DNA of 64,000 nucleotides from Verrucomicrobiota bacterium (lineage in GTDB: Bacteria > Verrucomicrobiota > Kiritimatiellia > RFP12 > UBA1067), in the NCBI GenBank assembly GCA_023269675.1, contig JAHFSX010000005.1:1-64000 (forward strand), in the 5' to 3' direction. The notes below the pieces were generated by a model. That model did not search any database. It was not told where the DNA came from and saw nothing but the letters and a program-made list of their open reading frames with translations. Both the position numbers and the translations under genes were made by a program. Of this stretch, positions 8,475-18,627 are shown piece by piece. Numbering within the stretch: the stretch's first letter is position 1; the number at the start of each line of letters is the position of its first letter.

Positions 8475-8540
8475 GGTAGGGCGAGCCCTCCGTGCCGCCG
8501 GCATTGGGCGTTCCGCGGCGGCGCGGGAGCGCGCACTACC
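8475..8540. repeat. Palindromic element D
   Basis: A 66-base element bounded by GGTAG and CTACC, containing a small hairpin (GGGC-GA-GCCC) and a longer stem pairing GCCGCCG with CGGCGGC. It lies between the ends of two convergent genes. Its terminal GGTAGGG/CTACC layout matches the B elements at 11.8, 52.4 and 60.4 kb although the inner sequence differs. Confidence 0.55.
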
Positions 8541-8601
8541 GGACATTGGCCAATAGAATTCGCCGCGGGCCAACCAGTCCAAACCGCTGACAGACTGCTT
8601 C

Positions 8602-9876
8602 TCACTTTTCGATGCGGTAGAGGTGCGTGGCCGTGCGGACGAGGAGCGACCGGCCGACCACGGCGGGCGAGGCCGAGCAGCCGCTGTTCAGCCTGTTCGT
8701 GGCGAGCAGGCTGAAGGCGTCGCCGAGCGCGGCGACCGCCCCGCCGCCGCTGGTGTTGAACAGATAGATGCGGCCGTCTGCGACGACGGGCGAGGCCAGA
8801 TGCTGGCCGGGGATGGTGCCCGACCAGAGAACCTCGCCGGTCGCGGGTTTGATGCAGCTCAGCGTGGTGGCGGTCAGGGTGTAGAGCCGGTCGTCGACCA
8901 GCATCGGCGAGGGCATGGCTGGGACGTTCTTGCCGGTCTTCCAGACCACGGCGGGCGTGTCGGTGATGTCGCCGCTCGCGCCTTCGGGGCGGATCGCGAG
9001 AAGGGTGGGCTGGACCGTGCCGCTGCAGATGAAGAGGAGCCCGTTGGCGTAAACCGGTCGGGGCACAACGGACCAGCCTCCGTAACGCGCGCACCAGAGT
9101 TCCTTGCCGGTCTTGGGGTCGTAGGCGCGAACGCCGTGGCCGCCGGGGCTGACCAGCTGGTCCTTGCCTGCCACGCTGATGATCAATGGCACGCAGGAGG
9201 AGTGCGTCTTGGAGGGAAGCTTGCTGTTGAGGTATGTCCGGTCGGTGCGCCAGAGGGTCGCGCCCGTGTGTTTGTCGAGCGCGGTCACGAAGTGCTGGTC
9301 GTCGGCTTGGCCGTCGCAGGTGAGGATGAGTTTGTCGCGGTAGAGGATCGGCGAGCTGGCGGGGCCGACGTCGAAATATTTGACGGGGATGTCGCGGCGT
9401 TCCCACAGCGTCTTGCCGGTTTCGGCGTTCAGGCAGGCGGTGCCGGGGGCGCCGAAGGTCACATAGACGCGGTCACCCTCGAGGACCGGCGTGGGTGTCG
9501 CGTAGCTGTTCATGGCGTGGCAGGGCTCGGGCGCCTCGCAGGTGAAGAGCGGGATGTCCCGCGTGATCTGGCCGGTCGCGAAATCGAGGCACAGCACATG
9601 GCGCGTCTTGCCTTTGTCGGGCGAGGCGGTGAGCCAGACGCGGTTGCCGGAGACGGCCGGCGAAGAGTGGCCCACTCCGGGGAGGACGGTCTTCCACTTG
9701 ATATTCTCGGGCTCGCTCCACTTCAGAGGAAGGCCGCGCGCGTCCGAGACGCCCTGGCCGGTCGGCCCGCGGAACTGCGGCCACTCGTCGGCCGCGAGAG
9801 CTGAGGAAAGAAGCGTCGCGAACAAAACGGCATTCAGCACGAGCATCGGGTCTTTGGCAGTCACGTCATCCCCCAA
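8602..9876 (-). CDS. Secreted PQQ-like beta-propeller repeat protein
   Basis: A 424-residue exported protein. After a hydrophobic signal (LVLNAVLFATLLSSALA) it begins with DEWPQFRGPTGQG, typical of PQQ-like propeller proteins of Planctomycetes and Verrucomicrobiota. Blades repeat the pattern ALDKHTGATLWR, AYDPKTGKELWC, CIKPATGEVLWS, with conserved Trp docking. Such proteins are often annotated as outer-membrane assembly factor BamB-like or quinoprotein; no catalytic residues can be claimed. Start is ambiguous: ATG 9876, GTG 9864 (best placed after GGGGGAT) or ATG 9846, all giving a signal peptide. It is divergent from the beta-helix gene at 10002. Confidence 0.82.
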   Translation of the reverse strand: MGDDVTAKDPMLVLNAVLFATLLSSALAADEWPQFRGPTGQGVSDARGLPLKWSEPENIKWKTVLPGVGHSSPAVSGNRVWLTASPDKGKTRHVLCLDFATGQITRDIPLFTCEAPEPCHAMNSYATPTPVLEGDRVYVTFGAPGTACLNAETGKTLWERRDIPVKYFDVGPASSPILYRDKLILTCDGQADDQHFVTALDKHTGATLWRTDRTYLNSKLPSKTHSSCVPLIISVAGKDQLVSPGGHGVRAYDPKTGKELWCARYGGWSVVPRPVYANGLLFICSGTVQPTLLAIRPEGASGDITDTPAVVWKTGKNVPAMPSPMLVDDRLYTLTATTLSCIKPATGEVLWSGTIPGQHLASPVVADGRIYLFNTSGGGAVAALGDAFSLLATNRLNSGCSASPAVVGRSLLVRTATHLYRIEK

Positions 9877-10001
9877 GATTAAAAAACTTTCCCACCACTA
9901 TAAAACAATGCGGGCGCGTTTCCCTAGCGAAAAATCGGATCGGCCTTAACCAGCCATTCATGATACATTCTAAGCAAATCAACGTTGAGAACGGACTCGG
10001 C

Positions 10002-11669
10002 ATGTATAAACGGGGTGGAATCTTTGGGACCATCATTGCGGGGTTGGGGCTGGCTGCCGGATGCCTGTTCGACCGGGGCGCTCAAAGCGGGCCGGGGACG
10101 GCGTTTGATCTGCAGGGCTATATTGACCGGCGGGTCCAGGCCGGGGAGAAGCGCATCGTGGTGCCGCCGGGACGTTACCGGGTGAAGCCGCAGCGGGCCC
10201 AGCATCTGGCGCTCAAGGGGCTGGCGGACGTGACACTCATCGCCGACGGGGTGGAGATGATCTGCACCGAGACCTCGCGGGCGCTGACCCTCACGGGTTG
10301 CACGAACGTCACGGTCCGCGGGCTGTCCATCGATTACGATCCGCTGCCGTTCACGCAGGGCCGCATTGTCAGCCTGTCTGCGGACAAGACGGTTCACGAG
10401 ATCGAGCTTTTCGAGGGTTATCCGCCGGCGGACAAGGTGGACGGCTCGAAGTACGAGATCTTCCGGCCCGACACCCGCACGCTGCGCTGCCCGGACTACA
10501 GCTATACGGTCGAGAAGGTCGACGCGCGGCATCTGCGCGTTCACAAGAACAGGGGCAGCGCCCAGGATCCTGAGCAGGTCGGGGACATCATCGTCATCGG
10601 CACCACCGACGCGCCCGGCGGCCGGAACGCGCACGCGGTCGTCATCGAGCAAAGCCGCGCGGTGCGGCTGGAGAAGGTCAGCCTCTACGCCTCCAACTGC
10701 TTCGGGTTCCTCGAATACGATTGCGACGGGACGACGTATGATCGCTGCCGGCTTGACCGGCGCCCGCCCGCGGGCGACCCGGCCCGGCGCGCCAACCCGC
10801 GCATCCGCTCAGGCAACGCCGACGCCTTCCACAGCAAGCATGCGGTCGGCGGCCCGCACCTGATCGGCTGTGTGGCGCGTTTTCAGGGCGACGACTGCCT
10901 CAACATCTGCGGCGATTACCACATGGTGACCGCGTGCCGGGGCCGCGTGCTGCGCGTGCTGGCCAAGCACCGCATGAACATCGGGGCAGGCGAGCCGGTC
11001 GAGCTGTTCGCCTATGACGGGCGGCGTTTGCCGGACGTGCGGGCGGTGGCGGTCGTGCGCGACGGCACGATTACTGCGGAGGAGAGGGCCTTCGTGAGCA
11101 GGCAGCGCATGGACGAGGGCGTGCGGACCAAAGGCTGCGCCGAAGCTTACACGGTCACGCTCGACCGCGCGGTGACGCTGCCGATGGGTTCGGCGATCTG
11201 CTCGACGCGGCGCGTCGGCAACGGGTTTCTGGTCAAGGGCTGCACCTTCGGCTTCAACCGCTCGCGCGGGATCTTGATCAAAGCCAGCAACGGCGAGGTG
11301 GTCGGCAACACGCTCACGGGGAGCCGCATGGCGGCGGTGCTGGTTTCGCCCGAGTATTGGTGGCTGGAGGCAGGCAGCTCCAACGACGTGGTGATCCGCG
11401 ACAACGAGATCGCCGGCTGCGGCCGGACCGCGATCGAGGTCAGCGCGCACGATGCGAAGGGCCGGATCGCTCCGGCAGGCGCGCATAACCGCATCGCGAT
11501 CGTCAACAACCGCATCTCGGGCAGTCCGTTGCCTTGCATCGCGGTCACCTCGACCGACCGGCTGACAATAGACGGCAATCGCGTGACGGCGCCTTCGGGC
11601 GGGGCAGGCGATGCGGTCGTCACGAACAACTGCACGGCGGTCACGCTGGGGATCAGCCGCGTCCGGTGA
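10002..11669 (+). CDS. Right-handed parallel beta-helix protein (possible lipoprotein)
   Basis: A 555-residue exported protein with an N-terminal MYKRGGIFGTIIAGLGLAAGC, a possible but non-canonical lipobox. Repeated rungs (VTLIADGVEMICTETSRALTLTG, NVTVRGLSIDYD, NDVVIRDNEIAGCGRTAIEV, NRIAIVNNRISGSPLPCIAV) match the parallel beta-helix of polysaccharide lyases, epimerases and GH28-like enzymes. The central segment with HSKHAVGGPHLIGCVARFQGDDCLNI resembles an active-site region of PL/GH beta-helices, but catalytic residues cannot be assigned. A related protein is encoded at 46961-48931. Start 10002 is chosen for the signal peptide; the ATG at 9960 lacks one. Confidence 0.78.
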   Translation: MYKRGGIFGTIIAGLGLAAGCLFDRGAQSGPGTAFDLQGYIDRRVQAGEKRIVVPPGRYRVKPQRAQHLALKGLADVTLIADGVEMICTETSRALTLTGCTNVTVRGLSIDYDPLPFTQGRIVSLSADKTVHEIELFEGYPPADKVDGSKYEIFRPDTRTLRCPDYSYTVEKVDARHLRVHKNRGSAQDPEQVGDIIVIGTTDAPGGRNAHAVVIEQSRAVRLEKVSLYASNCFGFLEYDCDGTTYDRCRLDRRPPAGDPARRANPRIRSGNADAFHSKHAVGGPHLIGCVARFQGDDCLNICGDYHMVTACRGRVLRVLAKHRMNIGAGEPVELFAYDGRRLPDVRAVAVVRDGTITAEERAFVSRQRMDEGVRTKGCAEAYTVTLDRAVTLPMGSAICSTRRVGNGFLVKGCTFGFNRSRGILIKASNGEVVGNTLTGSRMAAVLVSPEYWWLEAGSSNDVVIRDNEIAGCGRTAIEVSAHDAKGRIAPAGAHNRIAIVNNRISGSPLPCIAVTSTDRLTIDGNRVTAPSGGAGDAVVTNNCTAVTLGISRVR

Positions 11670-11746
11670 CTTGTCGGGGACCTCCCGTCCTTGGTATGGT
11701 GATGCGCATGCGGGGTGATCAATTCACTGGAAACAGGTAGGCTCGT

Positions 11747-13447
11747 ATGATGAAACGGTTTTTGCAGAACATGGGTCATGGGGTAGGGACGGTTCCCCGA
11801 ACCGTCCGCCGCGCCCGGAGATCGCGGGCTGTTGCTGGCGCGGGCTCTCCAGGCACGCCTTGCGGACGCCCCGGCGTGGCGTCCCTGCCGGTATTCCTAG
11901 TCGCCCTAACCCTCGCCGCAACCGGTTTCACTCAGCCGTCCGCCCCTGCGCGGCCCAACATCCTTTTCGCGCTGGCGGACGACTGGGGATTCGGCCATGC
12001 GGGCGCCTACGGTTGCACCTGGATCAAGACCCCTGCGTTCGACCGCGTGGCGCGCGAGGGCGTGCTCTTCACGCACGCCTACACGCCGACCGCCAAATGC
12101 GCGCCGTCGCGGGCGAGCATGCTCACGGGCCGTAATCCTTGGCAGCTCAAGGCCGCGGCCAACCATTGGTGCTATTTCCCCTTGGAGTACAAGACCTATG
12201 CCGAAGCGCTGGGCGAGAGCGGATATTTCGTGGGCATGACGATGAAAGGGTGGGCGCCGGGCGTGGCCAAGGACGGAGCGGGCAGTCCGCGCCAGATGGC
12301 TGGAAAACCTTTCAACAGGCGCACGCTGACGCCGCCCGCAGGCGGCATCAGCAAAAACGACTACGCGGCGAATTTCGAGGATTTTATCAAGGCTGCGCCC
12401 AAGGGGCAGCCCTGGTGCTTCTGGTACGGCTGCGTCGAGCCGCACCGCGGGTACGAGTACGGCAGCGGCGCGGCCAAGGGTGGGAAGAAGACCTCCGACG
12501 TGCCGCGCGTGCCGGGCTATTGGCCGGACAACGAGACCGTGCGCAACGACCTGCTGGATTACGCCTTCGAAGTCGAGCACTTCGACCGCCATCTCGGCCG
12601 CATGTTGGACGCGCTGGAAAGGCGCGGGTTGCTCGAAAACACGCTGGTCGTGGTCACCGGCGACAACGGCATGCCCTTCCCGCACGGCAAAGGGCAGACC
12701 TACAGCGACTCGAACCACCTGCCGCTGGCGGTGATGTGGAAGGGCGCGGTCAAAGCGCCGGGCCGCACAGTGGACGACTACGTGAGCGTCATCGATCTGG
12801 CGCCGACGTTTGTGGAGGTGGCCGGCGTGCCGTGGGAGAAGACCGGCATGGCTCCGGCGCAGGGGCACAGCCTGACCGACATTCTGTTCGCCGAAAAGGG
12901 CGGCCGCGTCAATCCGTCGCGCGACCACGTGATCGTGGGGCGCGAGCGCAACGACATCGGACGTCCGCACGACGAGGGCTATCCGGTCCGCGGCATCGTC
13001 AAAGACGAGACCCTCTACCTGCACAACTTTGAGCCGGCGCGCTGGCCCGCCTGTAACCCCGAGACCGGGTATTTGGATGTGGACGGAAGCCCCACGAAGA
13101 CCGAGGTGCTTAAGGCTCGCAATGATCCGGCCATGAAGGGCTATTGGGACGTGTGTTTCGGCAAGCGCGGGCCTGAAGAGTTGTATGATCTGCGCAGCGA
13201 TCCCGACGGCCTCAACAACCTGGCGGGACGGGACATGACGCGCAACCTGCAGACGGCGCTTCAGCGCCAACTCTTCGACGAATTGCGCACGCAGCAGGAT
13301 CCGCGCGTGTTGGGCGAAGGGAAGATGTTCGATGAATATCCGCATGCGAATGAGAAGATGCGCGGCTATTACGAGCGCCAGATGAGGGGCGAGAAGATCC
13401 CGGCCGACTGGGTGAACGCATCCGATTTTGAAAAACCGGCTCACTGA
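11747..13447 (+). CDS. Secreted sulfatase (S1 family) with an element inserted in its signal region
   Basis: A 566-residue arylsulfatase-type enzyme that hydrolyses sulfate esters or N-sulfates in the periplasm or outside the cell. Metal and active-site motifs include [11 protein letters not shown] and Cys118 in [12 protein letters not shown], which would be converted to formylglycine; [14 protein letters not shown] supplies the later metal-binding residues. The sequence resembles N-sulfoglucosamine-sulfohydrolase-type sulfatases. Residues about 13-48 are encoded by repeat element B (11782-11889), which separates the charged n-region MMKRFLQ from the hydrophobic core [12 protein letters not shown] without breaking the frame. 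An in-frame GTG at 11876 could be an alternative start but has no ribosome binding site. Confidence 0.9.
   Translation: MMKRFLQNMGHGVGTVPRTVRRARRSRAVAGAGSPGTPCGRPGVASLPVFLVALTLAATGFTQPSAPARPNILFALADDWGFGHAGAYGCTWIKTPAFDRVAREGVLFTHAYTPTAKCAPSRASMLTGRNPWQLKAAANHWCYFPLEYKTYAEALGESGYFVGMTMKGWAPGVAKDGAGSPRQMAGKPFNRRTLTPPAGGISKNDYAANFEDFIKAAPKGQPWCFWYGCVEPHRGYEYGSGAAKGGKKTSDVPRVPGYWPDNETVRNDLLDYAFEVEHFDRHLGRMLDALERRGLLENTLVVVTGDNGMPFPHGKGQTYSDSNHLPLAVMWKGAVKAPGRTVDDYVSVIDLAPTFVEVAGVPWEKTGMAPAQGHSLTDILFAEKGGRVNPSRDHVIVGRERNDIGRPHDEGYPVRGIVKDETLYLHNFEPARWPACNPETGYLDVDGSPTKTEVLKARNDPAMKGYWDVCFGKRGPEELYDLRSDPDGLNNLAGRDMTRNLQTALQRQLFDELRTQQDPRVLGEGKMFDEYPHANEKMRGYYERQMRGEKIPADWVNASDFEKPAH
11782..11889 (+). 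repeat. Element B, copy 1, inside the sulfatase signal-peptide codons
   Basis: A 108-base copy (a multiple of three) bounded by GGTAGGGAC and GCGTCCCTGCC. The left hairpin is intact (9-bp arms GGACGGTTC/GAACCGTCC, loop CCC). The right one is diverged (arms GGACGCC/GGCGTCC). The central spacer is about 30 bases longer than in the copies at 52411 and 60438. Confidence 0.85.
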
Positions 13448-13603
13448 TGAACCCTGCGCACGCAGGCGCAAGAGACCTTTTCCGGGAGGGTGCTCTTGCA
13501 AGCCGAAGCCGGGACTCGGAATCCGGAAGCGGGTGTGCTACGATGTGCCCTCATGTTAAGGTGGACGGCGTGGACGGGATGCGCGTGAGGAGAGGATCGA
13601 GGC

Positions 13604-15316
13604 ATGTCACTGAACAAAGGCGCGTTTTTTGTCATTCTCTTCGGGATGCTCTTTTTGGGCGTCGGGCTGGGAGCGGGCTTCCTTTCGGCGCGCACGCTGG
13701 TGAGGGCGGAGGCCATGCGGACGTGGAGGGAAACCCCGGCCGCCGTGGTGACGTGTGACCTGAACGTTTCGCGCGGCTCCAAAGGCGGGTCGACTTACAA
13801 TGTGAGCGCCCAGTATCAGTATGACGCGGCCGGCGTGCGCTATACCGGGAACCGCGTCTCGCTGCATTCCGGTTCGGACAACGTCGGCCGGTTCCACCAG
13901 CGGGTCTATGCGGATCTGAAGCGGTGCCAGGACCGGAAGGAGATGACGACCTGCTGGGTCAATCCTCAGAATCCCGCTGACGCGATTCTGATCCGCAAGC
14001 CGCGTCCGGAAATGCTGATCTTCATGCAGCTCTTTGTGCTGGCCTTCGGGGGTGCGGGGCTGGCGGTGGTGATGGCGGGGATCGCCGGGCTTTTGCAGCC
14101 GGCCGAGGGCGCGGAATCTTCAGTTGGCCAAGGTCAGATCCGGATGCGCGGGGCATCGGCGCACCGGGTCGCGGGCGTGCTGGCGCTGGCGTGGAACGGC
14201 TACGTCGCCTGGTTTTTGTGGACGGTGTACCGCGTTACGGCTCCGGAGCTGATGCCGTGGTATCTGTGGCTGCTGGCGGCCACCGGCGTGATCCCGGCTG
14301 TGGTCGCGGGGTATCTGATCGGCCGGTTCCGCAAGTTCGGGGTCAGCGTGTTCGAGATGTCGCCCCTGCCGGGTGTGCTGGGCGGGCCCGTCGCCGGCAC
14401 GATCAGGATCCCGGCGAAGGTTGAGACGGCGGACGGTTTCGACCTGGCGCTGCAGTGCATCCATCAGTATACGACCGGCAGCGGCAAGAGTTCGTCGACC
14501 CACCGCGATGTGCTGTGGGAGGATGCGCGGCACATCGACGGGAGTCTCTCATACGGGGACGAGACCATGTTGCCGGTGCGCTTTGCCGTGCCGTATGACC
14601 GGCCGGCCACGACCGTTGCGGGAGGGGGCCCCGGGTACTACTGGCGGCTGAACGTGACGGCCGCCGCGCCGGGGATCGACTACAAGGCGGTGTTCGACGT
14701 GCCGGTCCGGCATACTCCGCAGAGTTCCGCCACGTTTGTGCCGCAGCAGACGCCGGACCCGACCGCGGGTCAAGAGCGCGTGGAGGCGGTGGTCGCGCGG
14801 GCCGCATTGAGGTGGGAGCCGCGCGCGGACGGCGGTTTTGAGCTGATTTTCCCGGCCGCGCGCGCGTGGGCGGCGAATCTGTTCCTGGTGCTGTTCATGG
14901 CGGGGTGGTCCGGCCTTTGCTATGTGCTGTGGGCGGTGGTGAGGGCGCCGATCATGATCTCGGCGGTTTTTACATTGGTCGACGGGGTTCTGGTGATGAT
15001 CCTGCTGGATGCGTTTCTGGTTTCACGGGGGATCATCGTGGACCGGGCCCGGCGCGAGTGCGTGGTCTGGTGGCGCATGGCGGCTTTCCGGAGGCGTGAG
15101 CGGCGCATCCCGTTCAGCGCGGTGATGGACGCGCGCAGCGAGCGGTCGGGGCAGTCCGGAAGCACGGTGTATTATCGGGTTGTGCTGGTCACGGAGAAGG
15201 GCAGCCCCGTCACGGCGGGCTCCGGCATGAAGATGTGGAACGATGCCGAGGATCTGGCCAAGCTGCTGGCGGCCAGCGTGAGGCCGGGATTTGAGCTGCA
15301 AGGTTTCCGCGTGTAG
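13604..15316 (+). CDS. DUF3592 membrane protein
   Basis: A 570-residue inner-membrane protein. TM1 spans about 6-28, followed by a DUF3592 domain at about 40-130 (WRETPAAVVTCDLNVS, YQYDAAGVRYTG, WVNPQNPADAILIR). Further hydrophobic segments lie near 135-160, 185-205, 215-235, 425-445 and 450-470, and the soluble C-terminal part (RERRIPFSAVMDARSERS) resembles a PH-like domain. DUF3592 function is not established. GAGGAGAGG supports the start. It sits between the sulfatase and the FAD oxidoreductase on the same strand, with 156 and 22 bases of spacing, so co-transcription with the latter is likely. Confidence 0.8.
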   Translation: MSLNKGAFFVILFGMLFLGVGLGAGFLSARTLVRAEAMRTWRETPAAVVTCDLNVSRGSKGGSTYNVSAQYQYDAAGVRYTGNRVSLHSGSDNVGRFHQRVYADLKRCQDRKEMTTCWVNPQNPADAILIRKPRPEMLIFMQLFVLAFGGAGLAVVMAGIAGLLQPAEGAESSVGQGQIRMRGASAHRVAGVLALAWNGYVAWFLWTVYRVTAPELMPWYLWLLAATGVIPAVVAGYLIGRFRKFGVSVFEMSPLPGVLGGPVAGTIRIPAKVETADGFDLALQCIHQYTTGSGKSSSTHRDVLWEDARHIDGSLSYGDETMLPVRFAVPYDRPATTVAGGGPGYYWRLNVTAAAPGIDYKAVFDVPVRHTPQSSATFVPQQTPDPTAGQERVEAVVARAALRWEPRADGGFELIFPAARAWAANLFLVLFMAGWSGLCYVLWAVVRAPIMISAVFTLVDGVLVMILLDAFLVSRGIIVDRARRECVVWWRMAAFRRRERRIPFSAVMDARSERSGQSGSTVYYRVVLVTEKGSPVTAGSGMKMWNDAEDLAKLLAASVRPGFELQGFRV

Positions 15317-15338
15317 GTTTCAAAGGGAGGAATGACTG

Positions 15339-17648
15339 ATGAGGGCGAGTGTGTTTGGGTTGCTGAGCTTGTGCGCCTGCGCCGGAACTGCCGCAGCCGA
15401 TCCGGGCCGGGTGCTTTGGCTGGAGGCGGAGGGGTTCGGGACCGTCGGCGGCTGGTCGAACGACTCGCAGTTCGTGGACGTGATGGGGTCGCCCTATCTG
15501 TTGGCCACGGGCGTGGGGAAGCCGGTTCAGGATGCGGTCACGACCGTGGCGGTGCCGGAGGCCGGCGAGCGCCGGCTGTGGGTCCGGTGCAAGGACTGGC
15601 TGCCGGGGCATGCTCCGGGAACGTTTCAGGTCGTGGTCGGCGGGCAGTTTTCGGCGGCGGCGTTCGGAAAAAGCGCTACGAATGCGTGGCAGTGGGTCGA
15701 CGGCGGAACGTTCAGGCTGCCGGCGGGCCCGGCCGAGGTGCGGCTGCATGATCTGACCGGCTGGTGGGGACGCTGCGACGCGGTGGTGCTGGCGCCGCCG
15801 GACTTCAAGCCCGCTGACGACCCGGCCGAGTTGGCGCGGCAGCGGTTGCTCTATGGCGGGGTGTCGCCGACGCTGAACGAGACGGGCGGGCACGACGTGG
15901 TGGTGGTCGGCGGCGGCCCGGCGGGATTGGGTGCCGCGTTGGCGGCGGCGCGTCACGGCTGCCGCGTGGCGCTGGTGCAGGACCGGCCGGTGCTTGGCGG
16001 CAACGCCTCTTCGGAGATCGAGATCCCCCCCATGGGCTACATCGGCAAGCCGCCGGACACGGTGAACATCACCGGCCTGGCGGAAGAGCTGTTCCCCCCG
16101 CAGGGCTGGTCCAGCTTCGCGGACTCGCGTAAGCTGGAAACGGCCGTGCGCGCCGAGCCGAACATCACGCTCTATCTCAACACGCGGGCGACGGGTGTGG
16201 CGATGGCGGACGCGTCGCACATCCGCGCCGTGCTGGCGCTGGATGTCCGGCGCGGACAGCGGTTGTCCTTTGCCGCCCCGTTGTTCATCGACTGCACGGG
16301 CCACGGCTGGATCGGGTATTACGCCGGGGCCGAGTATCGGATGGGCGCGGAGGGCCGCGCGGAGTTCGACGAGACGTTGGCGCCGCTCAAGGCCGGTCCG
16401 GCGACGATGGGCAACAGCCTGTATAAGGCCGTGTTCGAGACGCGCGCGCAGGCGGCGCCTTTCACCTGTCCGGCGTGGGCGCACCGCTGGGAACAGGCGG
16501 GCGACTTCGAGGCGCTCGGCTCACATGTGAGGTCCGAGAAGATCGAGCGGCCCGAAAATTTCGACCGGCCGTCGCGCGGCAAGGGACGCAACCCGGGGGA
16601 CGATGTGAACGGGAGCATCGCTCACGGCTGGTGGGTCGAGTACGGCGGGGCGTGCGATACGGTCAAGGACGCCGAGGCGATCCGCGACGAACTTTTCCGC
16701 GTCTGCGTCGGGCTCTGGGATTACGCCAAGAACCGGAACCCCAAGACCGTCGCGAAGAACGAGAAGCGGGAACTGGTCTGGCTGAATTATGTGCAGGGCG
16801 TGCGCGAGAGCCGGCGACTGGTGGGCGACTATGTTCTGAACCAGCGCGACTTTGACGAGCAAACCGTGTTTCCGGACGTGGTGGCCTTTACCGATTGGGG
16901 GGTGGACGTGCATCACCCCGAGGGGTTCTGGGTGCGCGGCAACGACGCGATCCATGTCTATAAGGGGCGGCGCGTCGGCATCCCCTACCGGACGCTCTAC
17001 TCCAAGAACATCGCGAACCTGCTTATGGCGGGGCGGTGCCACTCGGCCACGCAGACCGCCTTCGGCGGCACGCGGGTGATGCGTCCGATGTGCATGACGG
17101 GACAGGCCGCCGGGACGGCGGCGGCACTGGCGCGGCGTTGCGCCACCACGCCGCGCGGCGTGTACGAGTCGCACATCGGGGAGCTTCAGCAGGCGTTGCT
17201 GCGGGACGGCTGCTACCTGCCGGGCGTTCCCAACAGCGATCCGGACGATCTGGCGTTGAAGGCCAGGGCAGAGGCCTCGAGCGTGGCGGCGGGAGCCGCC
17301 GCGGCGAACGTCAACAACGGGTGGAGCCGGAAGACCGACGCTGGCCGCAACGCGTGGGCCCCCGACCCGAAGGCGGCAGGTCCGGCGTGGATGAGCCTGC
17401 GCCTGGCCGCGCCCGCGGAGGTCGCGAGCGTGCACGTCACGTTCGAGAAGGCCAGTGCGCCCTGTCAGGTTCAGGTGCTGTCCGGTGACGCTTGGCAAAC
17501 CGTGGCATCCCTCGCGCAGGGCGCGCCGCGGCGCGTGGCGCTGGCCGTTGCGCCGGTCCGCGCGGAAGCCGTGCGTCTTCTGTTCCTCGAGACGCCCATG
17601 CCGGTAGCCGTCTGCGAGGTGAGGGTCTATAGCGGGAAGCGGGACTGA
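15339..17648 (+). CDS. Secreted FAD-dependent oxidoreductase with galactose-binding-like ends
   Basis: A 769-residue exported flavoprotein. A signal peptide (MRASVFGLLSLCACAGTAAA) is followed by a beta-sandwich at about 22-155 (VLWLEAEGFGTVGGW) resembling carbohydrate-binding modules. The Rossmann FAD motif is VVVVGGGPAGLGAALAAARHG at about residue 188, then LGGNASSEI and a second glycine-rich region LLMAGRCHSATQTAFGGTRVM typical of FAD_oxidored (PF12831) proteins. The C-terminal about 110 residues look like an F5/8-type domain. Its acceptor and substrate are unknown; genes of this kind commonly sit near sulfatases in this phylum, suggesting a role in sugar oxidation (inference). GGGAGG lies eight bases upstream of the start. 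Confidence 0.85.
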   Translation: MRASVFGLLSLCACAGTAAADPGRVLWLEAEGFGTVGGWSNDSQFVDVMGSPYLLATGVGKPVQDAVTTVAVPEAGERRLWVRCKDWLPGHAPGTFQVVVGGQFSAAAFGKSATNAWQWVDGGTFRLPAGPAEVRLHDLTGWWGRCDAVVLAPPDFKPADDPAELARQRLLYGGVSPTLNETGGHDVVVVGGGPAGLGAALAAARHGCRVALVQDRPVLGGNASSEIEIPPMGYIGKPPDTVNITGLAEELFPPQGWSSFADSRKLETAVRAEPNITLYLNTRATGVAMADASHIRAVLALDVRRGQRLSFAAPLFIDCTGHGWIGYYAGAEYRMGAEGRAEFDETLAPLKAGPATMGNSLYKAVFETRAQAAPFTCPAWAHRWEQAGDFEALGSHVRSEKIERPENFDRPSRGKGRNPGDDVNGSIAHGWWVEYGGACDTVKDAEAIRDELFRVCVGLWDYAKNRNPKTVAKNEKRELVWLNYVQGVRESRRLVGDYVLNQRDFDEQTVFPDVVAFTDWGVDVHHPEGFWVRGNDAIHVYKGRRVGIPYRTLYSKNIANLLMAGRCHSATQTAFGGTRVMRPMCMTGQAAGTAAALARRCATTPRGVYESHIGELQQALLRDGCYLPGVPNSDPDDLALKARAEASSVAAGAAAANVNNGWSRKTDAGRNAWAPDPKAAGPAWMSLRLAAPAEVASVHVTFEKASAPCQVQVLSGDAWQTVASLAQGAPRRVALAVAPVRAEAVRLLFLETPMPVAVCEVRVYSGKRD

Positions 17649-17814
17649 CAGGATGAGCCAAAAGTGGAGCAAGAAAGAGGCCGCGACAAGAAAATGGCGA
17701 ATTCCGCCAATTTATCGTTTTCCAAATCGTTAAGTTTAAAGTCAGGTTGGGGAATGCGGTGCCGTTGACGACGCAAGGCCGGCGCATGGCGCGTGGCTTT
17801 GGGCAATCATAAGT

Positions 17815-18627
17815 ATGGGAAAGCAGGTTATGAGTCACAAGAGAACAGGACTGGTGGTGGTTGGGATACTGGTGTGCATCCTGGCCGGGGCGGGCATCGA
17901 GCATGTGCGGCAGGTGTTGACGACGGTGCCCGCAGAGGAGCCCGATCAGGCGGAAGCTTTCGGGCGGCCCTCGAAGGAGGTTGTCACCCCGCGGACCGTG
18001 GTGGTGAAAGACGAGGCTGCGGAGCGGGCGGCAGCGGAACTGCGGAAGCGCGTGGCTGAACTGGAGGCGGCTTTGGCGGAGCGTGTGCCGGAACCGCCGA
18101 AACCTCAGGAGGAGGCTCAGGCCGCGCCGCCGCGCCGGCAGTCCTTTAATGACCGGATGGAGCAGATGAAAAAGGACGACCCGGCCCAATACGCCGAGAT
18201 GCAGAAGCGCCGTGAGGAGTTTCGCCAGAACATGGAGCAGCGGGTGCAGGAACGCGCCGACTTTATCGCGGCCGTGGATACCAAGAACATGAACGACGCG
18301 CAAAAAGAGAATCACGCGAAGCTGGTGGAGACCGTGGCGCTCGCCAATGAATTGATGGCGCAGATGAGCCAGCCCGGGGTCGAACGCACGCCCGAGATGC
18401 GCCAGCAGATGGGCGAGACCATGGCCGCGCTCGGCGAGCTGTACGGCGCGGAGCGCAGCTACCTGTTGGAGGAGACGGCGCGTGCCGCCGGCTATCAGGG
18501 TGCGCAGGCTTCCGAATTCGCCTCCCAAGTCCAGAGCATCATCGACAACACCACCATGCCCCACCTCGGGCGCCACGGCGGCGGAGGGCCGCCCGCACCC
18601 ATCCCGGCTCCCCCGCCCGCAAAATAG
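17815..18627 (+). CDS. Membrane-anchored periplasmic coiled-coil protein, unknown function
   Basis: A 270-residue protein with one N-terminal membrane segment (TGLVVVGILVCILAGAGIEHV). A strongly predicted coiled coil lies at about 63-90 (AAERAAAELRKRVAELEAALAE), then a Pro-rich linker, then a helical domain rich in Met, Glu and Arg (MEQMKKDDPAQYAEMQKRREEFRQ) and a Pro/Gly tail. No family was recognised; the helical part loosely recalls periplasmic LTXXQ/Spy-type proteins, but the signature is absent. Start could also be ATG 17830. It precedes the rubrerythrin gene by about 170 bases. Confidence 0.7.
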   Translation: MGKQVMSHKRTGLVVVGILVCILAGAGIEHVRQVLTTVPAEEPDQAEAFGRPSKEVVTPRTVVVKDEAAERAAAELRKRVAELEAALAERVPEPPKPQEEAQAAPPRRQSFNDRMEQMKKDDPAQYAEMQKRREEFRQNMEQRVQERADFIAAVDTKNMNDAQKENHAKLVETVALANELMAQMSQPGVERTPEMRQQMGETMAALGELYGAERSYLLEETARAAGYQGAQASEFASQVQSIIDNTTMPHLGRHGGGGPPAPIPAPPPAK

